Assembly (NCBI GenBank): GCA_022706165.1
Contig: JAKJDA010000016.1
Span: forward strand, 285 to 16,541
DNA length: 16,257 nucleotides
Reading direction: 5' to 3'
DNA from: Candidatus Hydrogenedentota bacterium
GTDB lineage: Bacteria > Hydrogenedentota > Hydrogenedentia > Hydrogenedentales > SLHB01
Shown here: piece after piece, positions 1-7,701 of the stretch
How positions within the stretch are numbered: the stretch's first letter is position 1
How the letters are laid out: each line of letters opens with the position of its first letter
Translations under genes and position numbers: made by a program
The notes under the pieces: generated by a model
What the model saw: the letters and a program-made list of their open reading frames with translations, nothing else
What the model was told of the DNA's origin: nothing
Database searches by the model: none

Positions 1-2
1 TC

Positions 3-587
3 GACTACGCCCGCCGAAAAGCCCCGCCGTTCACTGTCACGGTCGACTATGCCCTGGGGCCGCCGCCCGCGCCCATCCTAGACCTGCCGCTCACCACCGC
101 GCCGCCGGCCGAGACGTCCGCCCCCGTCGCCTTTACGCCAGACGGCGCGCAATTCTCGGGCGGCCACATCGTCATCCCGCATACCCCCCACTTCGACCTC
201 GACAGGCCAATCACCATTTCCTTCTCGTTCCAGGCCGACTCGACCTCGGGCATCCCCGTGATACTGTCCCACGGGTTCTGGCGCGTCGATGGATGGTACA
301 TTCAGGTGTTGGACGGTCGTCTCACTGTGTGCACGCCAAGTGGGAACGTCGTCGGCCCGACCGTGCCCATCGGCGTCTGGCACGATGTCCGTTGCGTGTA
401 CGACATGGCGATGCTGCGTCTGTGCGTGAACGGCCAATGGACCGAAAAGGCCATTGAAGGCGTCGTTCCCGCCAATCGCCCGCTGATCATCGGGGCCTAT
501 GCGCCCGGCGACCCCCTCTACAGCCCCACGGTCTTCCGCGGAACCATCCGAAACCTGCGCATCTATCCGGACGCACTGCCGCAATGA
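3..587 (+). CDS. LamG/concanavalin A-like domain protein, C-terminal part (5' end outside window)
   Basis: The frame is open from the left edge to the TGA at 585-587, so this is the last ~194 residues of a larger protein whose start is not in the window. After a Pro/Ala-rich linker (roughly bases 50-130) comes a stretch with the look of a LamG/concanavalin A-like beta-sandwich: a segment reading FSGGHIVIPHTPHFDL, then alternating hydrophobic strands, a WYIQV strand, a GVWHDVRCVYD strand, a LCVNGQW turn and a final FRGTIRNLRIYPDAL strand. The last pattern (G-x-I-x-x-L-R-I-Y) is typical of the terminal strand of Laminin_G_3-type domains. Such domains bind carbohydrate or protein ligands and usually sit at the end of large secreted or surface proteins of planctomycete-like bacteria. 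No catalytic residues can be assigned. Ligand and parent protein are unknown. TspO starts 27 bases downstream. Confidence 0.7.
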   Translation, partial: DYARRKAPPFTVTVDYALGPPPAPILDLPLTTAPPAETSAPVAFTPDGAQFSGGHIVIPHTPHFDLDRPITISFSFQADSTSGIPVILSHGFWRVDGWYIQVLDGRLTVCTPSGNVVGPTVPIGVWHDVRCVYDMAMLRLCVNGQWTEKAIEGVVPANRPLIIGAYAPGDPLYSPTVFRGTIRNLRIYPDALPQ

Positions 588-614
588 AAACGTCCCTATG
601 AGGCGAAAGGCGCC

Positions 615-1091
615 ATGATAAAACAAATCGCTGCATTATTGGGTTTTATCGCCCTTGCGTTCACCGCTCCTGCCGTAAGCGCCGTCTTGTTCGTATCGCG
701 TCCAGACGACTGGCACTACGCCTTGAACAAGCCATGGTTCAATCCGCCTAACTGGATTTTCGGCCCCGTGTGGTCATTCCTCTACTGCACGATGGGCATC
801 GCGGCGTGGCTGGTATGGCGCAAGGGCGAAGCGCAAGCGCTTTGGCTGCCCATGGGACTTTTCGGTCTGCAACTGCTTCTCAACACGCTTTGGACCCCGT
901 TGTTTTTCGGCATGCACCGCCCCGGACTTGCGCTGGTGGATATTGGGGCATTGTGGATCGCCATTGCGGCAACAGCCCTTTCGTTTTATCCAATTTCAAG
1001 GATGGCCGCCTGTTTGTTCGTTCCCTATTGGCTATGGGTGAGTTTTGCCGCATTGCTCAATGCCGCAATCTGGTGGCTCAATCGGAATTAG
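615..1091 (+). CDS. tspO: TspO/MBR family tryptophan-rich membrane protein
   Basis: This 158-residue protein matches the length and five-helix plan of the TspO/MBR (peripheral benzodiazepine receptor) family. The helices are roughly residues 5-27, 45-68, 77-99, 105-125 and 131-155. The family hallmark lies near residues 39-52: KPWFNPPNWIFGPVW, the W-x-P-x-x-x-x-F-x-x-x-W core. A second conserved stretch, LQLLLNTLWTPLFFG, falls at 85-99, and PYWLWVSFAALLNAAIWWLN at 137-156. TspO proteins bind tetrapyrroles such as protoporphyrin IX and are linked to porphyrin handling, oxidative stress and photosynthesis-gene control; the role in this organism cannot be read from the sequence. A purine-rich GAAAGG lies 4 bases before the ATG at 615. 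The neighbours (LamG protein, histidine kinase) do not suggest a tetrapyrrole pathway. Confidence 0.93.
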   Translation: MIKQIAALLGFIALAFTAPAVSAVLFVSRPDDWHYALNKPWFNPPNWIFGPVWSFLYCTMGIAAWLVWRKGEAQALWLPMGLFGLQLLLNTLWTPLFFGMHRPGLALVDIGALWIAIAATALSFYPISRMAACLFVPYWLWVSFAALLNAAIWWLNRN

Positions 1092-1163
1092 TCCGGCCTG
1101 AGGTCGCGCATCCCAGCGCAACGCAAGTGTCGTTTACGTATGCCTCGCGCTTTGCAACAAGGC

Positions 1164-1176
1164 GCCTGAATCAGGC
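1164..1176. repeat. 13-base palindrome upstream of the histidine kinase
   Basis: GCCTGAATCAGGC is a perfect 6-1-6 inverted repeat in the 229-base gap between tspO and the histidine kinase gene. It could be an operator half-site pair for a dimeric regulator, but no promoter is recognisable beside it and a palindrome of this size can occur by chance. I saw nothing else in the gap beyond the kinase ribosome binding site. Confidence 0.3.
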
Positions 1177-1320
1177 ATCCGAACGAGGTCTCGATCCCGC
1201 TGATGGCCCCGAGAACAAATCGTTTGGCGCGTTCGGGCTGGAAGCGAGGAACGCGGAGCGCTATCATGGAACGGTGAGCGGCGCGATCGCCATGCGCCGC
1301 GCGTGGGCGGACGGAGGCGC

Positions 1321-3963
1321 ATGAAATCTTTTTTGTCGTGGTCGATCCGGGCGTATTTGATGCTCATCGTGGCGGTGGCCGTGACGCCTGCCCTGCTGAT
1401 GGTCGCGGTTCTGGGCGTTCAACTCCGCCACGAAGCCATCCACGACGCCGAAATGGAGGCGCTGCGAATCGCCCAATCCCTTTGCGCACAGCAAGAATAC
1501 GCTGCGGATAGCGCCCGCCAACTGTTGACGACCCTGGCGGAATTACCTGCCGTGCGCCACCGCGACGAGGCCGCCTGCAACACCCTCCTGGCCGCGCTTT
1601 TGAAACAAAACGCCTGGTATGCCAATCTGCTGGTCGCCGAGCCGGACGGCATGATCTTCGCGCTTGGAACGGGAGAGCCTCGCTTTTCGATCGCCGATCG
1701 CAAGTTTTTCCGGGACGCCATGGCAACGCGCGCCTTCTCGTCGGGCGAATACGTCATCAGCCGCTCCACCAACAAGAAAGTGTTCCATTTCGCCTACCCC
1801 GTCCTCGACGACGCGGGCGATCCGTTGGCGGTGTTGATTGCCGCATTTGATCTGGACTACTTCGGCTATTTGATGGTGGGCGGACGTCTTTCTTCCGATT
1901 TTACGCTGACGCTCACCGATCACAAGGGGATTGTACTTTTCAGGCATCCCGCCACTCCCGGCATCGAAGGCCACACCGATATGCCCGAGATGATGGCCGC
2001 CATGTCCGCCCCTCTCGACAGCGACACGTTCGTCGCGACGGAAACCGACGGAGTCCGCCGTTTCTACGGATACAGCAAGGCGCGCATGGCCCCCGGCGCC
2101 CCCGTCTACATGTACATGCGCTGCGGCATACCCGTAAAGACCGCGCTCGCCCCCGCCAGCCGCGCGGCCATACAGTCGATGGCCTGGCTAAGCGGAGCGG
2201 CGCTCCTGACGCTTGCTCTCGCCTGGTTCATTTCGAGCGCGAGCATCCTGCGCCGACTCCGAAAACTGATCGCGGCCTCGGACCGATTGGGGACGGGCGA
2301 TATGACCGCGCGTTCGTTGCTGCCGCATGGGCGGGGCGATTTCGGACGCCTGGCCGCCGCTTTTGACGCCATGGCCCAAACGCTGGAAATCCGAGAACGG
2401 GAACGCGACGCAGCCGAAAGAGACCTGCGCGAAAGCGAGCGCCGGCTTGCCGAGGCCCAACGCCTCGCGAAACTGGGCAATTGGGAATACGACGTGAGCG
2501 ACGAACGCCTCTTCTGGTCGTCCGAGGCCCAGGAACTGCTGGGGCCAGCATGCGGCGAGAGCACCCTCGAGGGCTTCGTGCAACACCTTCATGCCGACGA
2601 CGTCGCCCCGTTTCTCAGCGCCATCGGCACGGCGATCGCCGGCGGCCTCCTCGAAACCGAATGCCGCCTTCGCGCCGCCGACGGCTCCGAGCAAAACCTC
2701 TATATCAAAGGAATACCGAACCAAGAAAACGGACGCACGACGCGCATCCTGGGAGCCATCCAAGACGTCACCGAGCGCTACAACGCCGAGAAAGAACGCC
2801 GCAAACTCGAAGCCCAAGTGCAACACGCACAGAAACTGGAGAGCCTGGGCATCCTCGCAGGAGGCGTCGCGCACGATTTCAACAATTTACTGGCGGGCAT
2901 TCTCGGCAACGCCGACCTGGCCCTTCTCGATCTGCCCCCTGATTCGCCCGCACGGCGAAGCGTGCACCATGTCCTGGCCGCCGCCCATCGCGCAGCCGAC
3001 CTCACCAAGCAAATGCTCGCCTATACGGGAAAAAGCGCCTTCGCCGTCCAGCCGGTGAACATCTCCGCATTGGTGCAAGAAACCGGCGAACTGCTCGCCG
3101 CTTCTATCTCCAAGAAATGCGCGCTCCGCTACGAACTGGAAGACGCGCCGCCCGCGTTCGAGGGCGATCCCACCCAAATCCGCCAAGTCATCATGAACCT
3201 CATCATCAACGCGTCCGAAGCCATTGGCGACCGGGCCGGATCGATCACCCTGCGCACCTATCACGGATTCTATGACCGCTTGCAACTCGATCGCAGCCGC
3301 GTCAGCGGCGAGGCGCGGCCCGGCGAATACGTTGGGCTCGAAGTCGCCGACACAGGGTGCGGCATGAGCGCCGATGTCCTGGACCGAGTGTTCGACCCCT
3401 TTTTTTCGACCAAGTTCACGGGACGGGGCCTTGGCATGGCCGCGGTGCACGGAATCATCCGTGCGCATCGAGGCGTCATCCTCGTGGATAGCCGAGAGGG
3501 AGAGGGAACCACGGTGCAAGCGCTTTTTCCGAGCCTGGCGCGGCCTGCCCCCGATGCGCCCTCCGAGAAAACGCAGTCCTTCTCGTCGCTGCGCGGCGAA
3601 GGGACCATTCTGGTCGTGGACGACGAGGCCTCGGTGCGCCTCCTCGCCGCCACGATACTCGAACGGGCCGGTTTTTCCGTGGTCGCGGCCTCCGACGGAC
3701 GGGAGGCATGCAAGCTGTTCGAACTGCGATCCGGCGCATTCCGAGCGATCTTGCTCGATATGACCATGCCGATCATGAGCGGCATGGAAACCCTGGAAGC
3801 GTTGCGGCGCATCGACCCGAACGTCAAGGTGATCTTGTCCAGCGGCTTCAATGTGCGCGAGATAGACTTGGGATCCGCAGGCCAATCCCCCAACGCATTT
3901 TTGCAAAAACCTTATCGTTCGGCGGAACTGCTCGCGGCCGTGCATGCCGCGATCGCGTCATGA
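1321..3963 (+). CDS. Membrane-bound hybrid sensor histidine kinase (Cache-HAMP-PAS-HisKA-HATPase-REC)
   Basis: The 880-residue protein has a transmembrane helix at ~10-35, an extracytoplasmic double-Cache-like sensor at ~36-280 (the SIADRKFF and SSGEYVISRS segments are typical of dCache), a second helix at ~283-308, HAMP at ~305-360 and a PAS_3-like domain at ~380-490 starting LAKLGNWEYD and ending DVTERY. Then come HisKA with phospho-acceptor His518 in GGVAHDFNN, and a HATPase with N-box Asn626/Asn630 (NLIINASEA), G1 box DTGCGM, F box FDPFFSTK and G2 box GRGLGM. The C-terminal receiver has acidic pocket Asp767/Asp768, phospho-acceptor Asp813, Ser840 and Lys863. It should sense an external ligand and autophosphorylate, then pass phosphate to its own receiver and an unlinked Hpt or regulator. 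ATG 1321 is chosen because GGAGG lies at 1313-1317; an in-frame GTG at 1303 is the alternative. Its stop overlaps the PseG start. Confidence 0.93.
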   Translation: MKSFLSWSIRAYLMLIVAVAVTPALLMVAVLGVQLRHEAIHDAEMEALRIAQSLCAQQEYAADSARQLLTTLAELPAVRHRDEAACNTLLAALLKQNAWYANLLVAEPDGMIFALGTGEPRFSIADRKFFRDAMATRAFSSGEYVISRSTNKKVFHFAYPVLDDAGDPLAVLIAAFDLDYFGYLMVGGRLSSDFTLTLTDHKGIVLFRHPATPGIEGHTDMPEMMAAMSAPLDSDTFVATETDGVRRFYGYSKARMAPGAPVYMYMRCGIPVKTALAPASRAAIQSMAWLSGAALLTLALAWFISSASILRRLRKLIAASDRLGTGDMTARSLLPHGRGDFGRLAAAFDAMAQTLEIRERERDAAERDLRESERRLAEAQRLAKLGNWEYDVSDERLFWSSEAQELLGPACGESTLEGFVQHLHADDVAPFLSAIGTAIAGGLLETECRLRAADGSEQNLYIKGIPNQENGRTTRILGAIQDVTERYNAEKERRKLEAQVQHAQKLESLGILAGGVAHDFNNLLAGILGNADLALLDLPPDSPARRSVHHVLAAAHRAADLTKQMLAYTGKSAFAVQPVNISALVQETGELLAASISKKCALRYELEDAPPAFEGDPTQIRQVIMNLIINASEAIGDRAGSITLRTYHGFYDRLQLDRSRVSGEARPGEYVGLEVADTGCGMSADVLDRVFDPFFSTKFTGRGLGMAAVHGIIRAHRGVILVDSREGEGTTVQALFPSLARPAPDAPSEKTQSFSSLRGEGTILVVDDEASVRLLAATILERAGFSVVAASDGREACKLFELRSGAFRAILLDMTMPIMSGMETLEALRRIDPNVKVILSSGFNVREIDLGSAGQSPNAFLQKPYRSAELLAAVHAAIAS

Positions 3964-5006
3964 ATGCCCCGCCCGAACGCCTCCTTTTGCGCGCGGACGC
4001 CAACCCGGACGTGGGCAGCGGCCATGTGATGCGCTGCATCGCGCTGACCCAGGCCTGGCGCGCCGCCGGACACGCCGCCACCTTTCTCTCCCGTTGTCCC
4101 GTTCCCGCGCTGGTTCACAGGATGCGCGACACCGGAGCCGAGGTCCAGCTCCTACCCGAGCTTCATTCGCCGGAGGAGGAAACGGACGTCTTGGCGTGCG
4201 TCGCGCACGACGTCCACGCGACCGCCATCGCGCTCGACGGCTACCGCTTTGACGCTGCCTACCAACGCCGCACGAAGGCCCTCGGCCCCGCCCTGCTCGT
4301 CATCGACGATTACCTGCACGCCGAGTTCTATCACGCCGACATCGTGCTCAATCAAAACCTCGACGCGACACAGCGCCCGTATCGGGCCGCGCCGCACGCC
4401 CGCCTGCTCCTTGGGCCGCGCTACGTCCTGTTGCGCGACGAATTCCGCCCCTACGCGACGTGGCGACGCGCCATTCCCGCGCGGGCCAAACGAATCCTCG
4501 TCACCCTGGGCGGAAGCGATCCCGACAACGTCACCTTGCGCGTGATCCAGTCCCTTGCCGCATCGGGCTTGTCCTTCGATGTCCGCGTCGTCACAGGCGG
4601 GGCGAATCCACACGCGGAAGCCCTGCGCGCCATGGCAAGCCCCGGCGGAATCGAAATGCTCCATGACGTTCACGACATGCCCCGTCTCATGGCGTGGGCC
4701 GACATGGCCATCTCGGCCGGCGGCACGACGTGCTGGGAAATGGCCTACATGGGCCTGCCGAACATCATTCTCATCCTCTCCGAAAACCAGCGCGACATCG
4801 CGCGATCCCTGGAACGGGAAGGCGTCTCCCGCTGCGCAGGCGACGGAAACGCCCTGTCGGACGCGTTGCTGCAAGAATCCCTGCGTGCGCTGGCCGGCGA
4901 TGTCGCCGCCCGCGCCGAAATGGCGCGCCGCGGACGCGCCCTCGTGGACGGCCACGGGGCCGACCGGGTCGTCGAGGCCATTTTGGCTTGTCGCCCTCCC
5001 GAATAA
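3960..5006 (+). CDS. pseG: PseG-like UDP-2,4-diacetamido-2,4,6-trideoxy-altropyranose hydrolase
   Basis: PseG removes UDP from UDP-2,4-diacetamido-2,4,6-trideoxy-L-altrose on the way to pseudaminic acid, a nonulosonic sugar of flagellins and surface glycans. The 348-residue protein has the N-terminal signature RADANPDVGSGHVMRC (residues 11-26) with catalytic-type His22, then LVIDDYLH, VLNQN, LLGPRYVLLRDEF, ILVTLGGSDPDN opening the second Rossmann lobe, and ISAGGTTCWEMAYMGLP in the UDP-binding C-terminal half: a MurG-like GT-B fold. The start at 3960 overlaps the kinase stop (ATGA, 3960-3963). The frame stays open upstream to 3708, but that lies in the kinase receiver and does not resemble PseG. 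No other pse genes are in the window, so the true substrate may be a related UDP-sugar. A hairpin directly follows the stop. Confidence 0.85.
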   Translation: MNAPPERLLLRADANPDVGSGHVMRCIALTQAWRAAGHAATFLSRCPVPALVHRMRDTGAEVQLLPELHSPEEETDVLACVAHDVHATAIALDGYRFDAAYQRRTKALGPALLVIDDYLHAEFYHADIVLNQNLDATQRPYRAAPHARLLLGPRYVLLRDEFRPYATWRRAIPARAKRILVTLGGSDPDNVTLRVIQSLAASGLSFDVRVVTGGANPHAEALRAMASPGGIEMLHDVHDMPRLMAWADMAISAGGTTCWEMAYMGLPNIILILSENQRDIARSLEREGVSRCAGDGNALSDALLQESLRALAGDVAARAEMARRGRALVDGHGADRVVEAILACRPPE

Positions 5007-5039
5007 CCCTCCTCAAAGCGGTGTTTGGCTAAGGGAGGG
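5007..5039 (+). other. Hairpin immediately after the pseG stop codon
   Basis: CCCTCC at 5007-5012 pairs with GGAGGG at 5034-5039, extendable by one wobble pair. Inside the loop CAAA (5014-5017) pairs with TTTG (5024-5027). The structure starts on the base after the stop. No T-tract follows, so it is not a canonical intrinsic terminator. It may protect the 3' end of the upstream message or mark partial termination before the peroxiredoxin gene. Confidence 0.35.
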
Positions 5040-5093
5040 GATTGCGCTCCCCGGGCAATGGATGTTCACAACCCGTTTGGAAAGGATGACAAC

Positions 5094-5750
5094 ATGACAC
5101 AGAAGATAACGCGCGACAAGGCGCTGCAACGCGTATTCCCGGCGCTCCTCGCGATCGGATTCGCCGCGATGCTGTACGCGTATGCGAGCAACGCAACCGA
5201 GACGAATCCCTCTCCGGCCCCGCCCGTTTTGGTCAGGCCGGGCGATCCCGCGCCGGATTTCAGCTATTCCGACCCCGAAGCCGATCCGGCAGCGCCCGTC
5301 ACGCGGAAGCTATCGGAATGGAAAGGGAAGAAGAACGTGCTGATCGCGTTTTACCCCAAGGCCTCCACGCCCGGATGCACCGCCCAGTTATGCGGCTATC
5401 GGGATGACATCGCTCGATTCCGGGACAGCGACACGCACGTAATCGCCATCAGCCTGGACGTGCAGGAAAAGAGCAACGCATTCCGGAAGGCGCAACAGCT
5501 TCCTTTCCCAGTCATAGGCGATCCTGCAGGCGATATCGTGTCGGCGTATGGCATTCCCACGATGGGTCTCATGGGCTTTCAAGCCGCCAAGCGATCCGTC
5601 GTCCTGATTGACAAACAGGGAACCGTGCGGTATGTCAACGCCGCCTACAACATCAACTCCGACAAAGATCTCCTGTATGCGGAGATCGCCAAGCTTGCCC
5701 GAACGGACCAGGAGGGGAATGCAGCGCCGCAGGCTAGCCCCGCGCCATAG
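5094..5750 (+). CDS. Membrane-anchored peroxiredoxin of the Bcp/AhpC-TSA type
   Basis: This thiol peroxidase homologue reduces H2O2 and organic hydroperoxides through a peroxidatic cysteine. Residues ~14-31 form a hydrophobic segment behind a basic start (signal anchor or uncleaved signal peptide), followed by a Pro-rich linker, so the catalytic domain (~47-205) probably faces outside the cytoplasmic membrane. The active site reads FYPKASTPGCTAQLCGYRDD: the peroxidatic Cys is residue 95 and a second Cys at 100 sits five residues on, as in Bcp/PrxQ enzymes that form an intramolecular disulfide. Further family features are AISLDV and the DKQGTVRYV strand. ATG 5094 is preferred because GGAAAGGA (5079-5086) stands 7 bases upstream; ATG 5058 and TTG 5025 are in frame but lack a comparable site. 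The C-terminal tail is Ala/Pro-rich. No thioredoxin-like partner is nearby. Confidence 0.9.
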   Translation: MTQKITRDKALQRVFPALLAIGFAAMLYAYASNATETNPSPAPPVLVRPGDPAPDFSYSDPEADPAAPVTRKLSEWKGKKNVLIAFYPKASTPGCTAQLCGYRDDIARFRDSDTHVIAISLDVQEKSNAFRKAQQLPFPVIGDPAGDIVSAYGIPTMGLMGFQAAKRSVVLIDKQGTVRYVNAAYNINSDKDLLYAEIAKLARTDQEGNAAPQASPAP

Positions 5751-5850
5751 ATTCATCAAGCCCTCATCAGACAATGCGGCGCCATGGCCGGAGCAGAACG
5801 CCGCGAATCGACGGGGCGCCCACAGCGTCATCTTTCGCGATCCGGTTTCG

Positions 5851-5871
5851 CGCGATCCAAGCAGGATCGCG
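5851..5871. repeat. Perfect 8-bp inverted repeat with 5-base loop
   Basis: CGCGATCC (5851-5858) and GGATCGCG (5864-5871) flank AAGCA in the 256-base gap after the peroxiredoxin gene. A partial copy of the left arm (TCGCGATCC, around 5836-5844) lies just upstream. There is no T-run, so an intrinsic terminator is unlikely. It lies 15 bases before the candidate promoter of the next gene and could be an operator or an RNA 3'-end structure. Confidence 0.4.
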
Positions 5872-5885
5872 GGACGACGCGACGA

Positions 5886-5914
5886 TTGCCCTGAAACCTC
5901 TCGTAGGGTATGCT
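5886..5914 (+). promoter_or_regulatory. Candidate sigma-70-type promoter for the 6007 gene
   Basis: TTGCCC (5886-5891) and TATGCT (5909-5914) are separated by exactly 17 bases. Each hexamer matches 4 of 6 consensus positions. Transcription would begin near 5921, about 86 bases before the ATG at 6007. It is the only plausible promoter I see in this gap; evidence is spacing and hexamer match only. Confidence 0.4.
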
Positions 5915-6006
5915 TCCTCCAACAAAATGGCGCCATCGACGCAAGCGCGATCGGGAAACCGAGGCGTGCGGCGTGGCCGGATCGTTGATCGTCAGGAGAA
6001 CAAGGC

Positions 6007-6639
6007 ATGGATCATCCGAAGGGGTCTGCGGGCAAGGAAGGGTCGTTTTCCAACGCTTCGCGGCGCTTCGGCAAAGCCGGACGGAATACGTGCTGGAACA
6101 CCGATGTCCTCATGACCCGCATCGAGAGACCCGCGCCTCCGGATGAAGCCTATTTGGCCGAATTGTTGTCGCTCATCGACGAGCGCGAGGCTTGTTTCCG
6201 GCTTGTCAAGGAAACGAACGCGCAGATCGAGAAATTGATCGCCTTGCGCATGTCGGGCGCGGCGCGGTTAAGCGAAGAGCAACTCGAAAAAGTTCCTCTC
6301 GCTATCGAACAACTGCGCGAAAACGTCCATGTCCGCATGCAATCCTACAAACAAAGAAACCAACATGCGACGCCCTGCGTGGCCATGGCCATCGATAGTT
6401 TTTTCCGCTTATATTCGGAGGAACGCTTGAACGGACGCAAAATGAGTTGGGGACGGATTGAAGAAATCCTCGCGCAGTTGCGCAACCCTTCCCCGGAACG
6501 AGAAAATTCGCGTCTGATCAACCGCGTCGCCGGCATTATCGAAAAACTAGGACTCGGCGAACCCCTCGGGGCGGCCGACCAAGGTTTTTTCCTGGCGCTG
6601 GCAGCCGTCCATAGAAAAGCGGCGGGGACGGGAGACTGA
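6007..6639 (+). CDS. Hypothetical protein, mainly helical, no recognised domain
   Basis: I do not recognise this 210-residue protein. The first ~35 residues are basic and low in hydrophobics. From residue ~44 it looks alpha-helical with charged heptad-like stretches (LLSLIDEREACF, EEQLEKVPLAIEQLRENV), then a segment around 118-160 (AIDSFFRLYSEERLNGRKM) and a C-terminal helical part. There is no signal peptide or membrane segment, so it is probably cytosolic. ATG 6007 is chosen because AGGAG at 5994-5998 stands 8 bases upstream. ATG 6112 (protein starting MTRIERPAPP, 175 residues) is a reasonable alternative if the basic leader is not real. A candidate promoter lies at 5886-5914. The gap to the next gene is 39 bases, so it may be co-transcribed with the SGNH hydrolase. 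It may be lineage-specific. Confidence 0.65.
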   Translation: MDHPKGSAGKEGSFSNASRRFGKAGRNTCWNTDVLMTRIERPAPPDEAYLAELLSLIDEREACFRLVKETNAQIEKLIALRMSGAARLSEEQLEKVPLAIEQLRENVHVRMQSYKQRNQHATPCVAMAIDSFFRLYSEERLNGRKMSWGRIEEILAQLRNPSPERENSRLINRVAGIIEKLGLGEPLGAADQGFFLALAAVHRKAAGTGD

Positions 6640-6678
6640 TCGCGCGTTCTGCATCGTTCCACGACGGCGCCGGGGGAA

Positions 6679-7701
6679 ATGGCCTGTATCATGTTTGCGT
6701 TCGAAAAAAGCCTACGCGTCAAACGATCTATCGTCAATGCCGGGTTGACCGTGATCGCCGCGGGATGTTCCCTGCTCCTGGGGGAAATCGCCGCGCGCGC
6801 CCTCTATCCATTTCTGGCGGACTACAACCTGGAAATGTGGCGCTACGGGGCGGAACTCAAGGAACGTCTGCCCGATCCACGGCTTCCTTTCCACCATTAC
6901 CCCAACCGGGGCGGCACATATTATGGCGTCGAAATAAAGACGAATTCGTTCGGATTTCGAGATCGTGAATATTCCCTGACCAAGCCGCCAGGCGTGTATC
7001 GAATCGTGACGCTTGGCGATTCCATGACGATGGGGTGGGGAGTTCCCCTGGACAAGACGTACGCCAAGGTTCTGGAGCAGCGCTGGAACGATGCCGGGCG
7101 CAGGATCGAGGTCATCAACCTGGGCATTGGCAACTACAACAGCGTGATGGAGACGGCGCTTTTCCAGAAAAAAGGATTGCCGCTGCAGCCCGACATGGTT
7201 ATCGTCGGCTATTACGTCAACGACGCCGAACCGACGCCGGTTTTTTCGCGGTGGGGCCGGGCCATCCGCGCACACACCTACTTGGGGGCGGTAATCTTTG
7301 ATATTCACGCTCGGATTCGCGCCTTTCTCGACCCGCGATTTGACTGCGGCGCGTATTATCAAGCGTTGTACCGAAACGGCGCGCCGGCGCTGGAATCCAA
7401 CCGCAAGGCCCTGGAAACATTGATCGATCTGTGCCGGGAGAAGGGAATATCGCTGCTGTTGGTCAATATTCCGGATATCCGCGACCTTGCCAACCCCGAG
7501 TTGCAGGTGGGGGGGCGCTTTCTTCGCGAAGTGGCCGCAACCGCGAACGCGCCGTTCCTCGATTTGTGGGACGCGTTGCAGGGGCATCCCCCAAGCGACT
7601 TGTGGGTGAGTCCTTCGGATCCTCATCTCAACGCCCTTGGACATGCGCTTGCGGCGGCGGCGATTTTCGAGAAAACAGAGCGAATTTTGTCGGACCGATG
7701 A
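6679..7701 (+). CDS. SGNH/GDSL-family hydrolase with N-terminal membrane anchor
   Basis: SGNH hydrolases are serine esterases or acyl-transfer enzymes of the flavodoxin-like fold. In this 340-residue protein a basic start is followed by one hydrophobic segment (~20-46), suggesting an envelope-anchored enzyme. The catalytic blocks are visible: block I IVTLGDSMTMGWG with nucleophile Ser115; an INLGIGNYNS stretch that may carry the oxyanion Gly; block III YYVND; block V DPHLNALGH with Asp314 and His316 as the remaining triad residues. Enzymes of this type act on acetylated or acylated glycans and lipids; the substrate here is unknown. The start is uncertain: ATG 6679 has GGGGG only 2 bases upstream, whereas ATG 6691 places the same purine run at 14 bases. 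Its stop overlaps an ATG opening a 50-codon ORF. Confidence 0.82.
   Translation: MACIMFAFEKSLRVKRSIVNAGLTVIAAGCSLLLGEIAARALYPFLADYNLEMWRYGAELKERLPDPRLPFHHYPNRGGTYYGVEIKTNSFGFRDREYSLTKPPGVYRIVTLGDSMTMGWGVPLDKTYAKVLEQRWNDAGRRIEVINLGIGNYNSVMETALFQKKGLPLQPDMVIVGYYVNDAEPTPVFSRWGRAIRAHTYLGAVIFDIHARIRAFLDPRFDCGAYYQALYRNGAPALESNRKALETLIDLCREKGISLLLVNIPDIRDLANPELQVGGRFLREVAATANAPFLDLWDALQGHPPSDLWVSPSDPHLNALGHALAAAAIFEKTERILSDR

Noticed and set aside
3708..3959. N-terminal extension of PseG from ATG 3708
   Set aside because: It lies wholly inside the kinase receiver coding region in another frame; the PseG family start fits the ATG at 3960.
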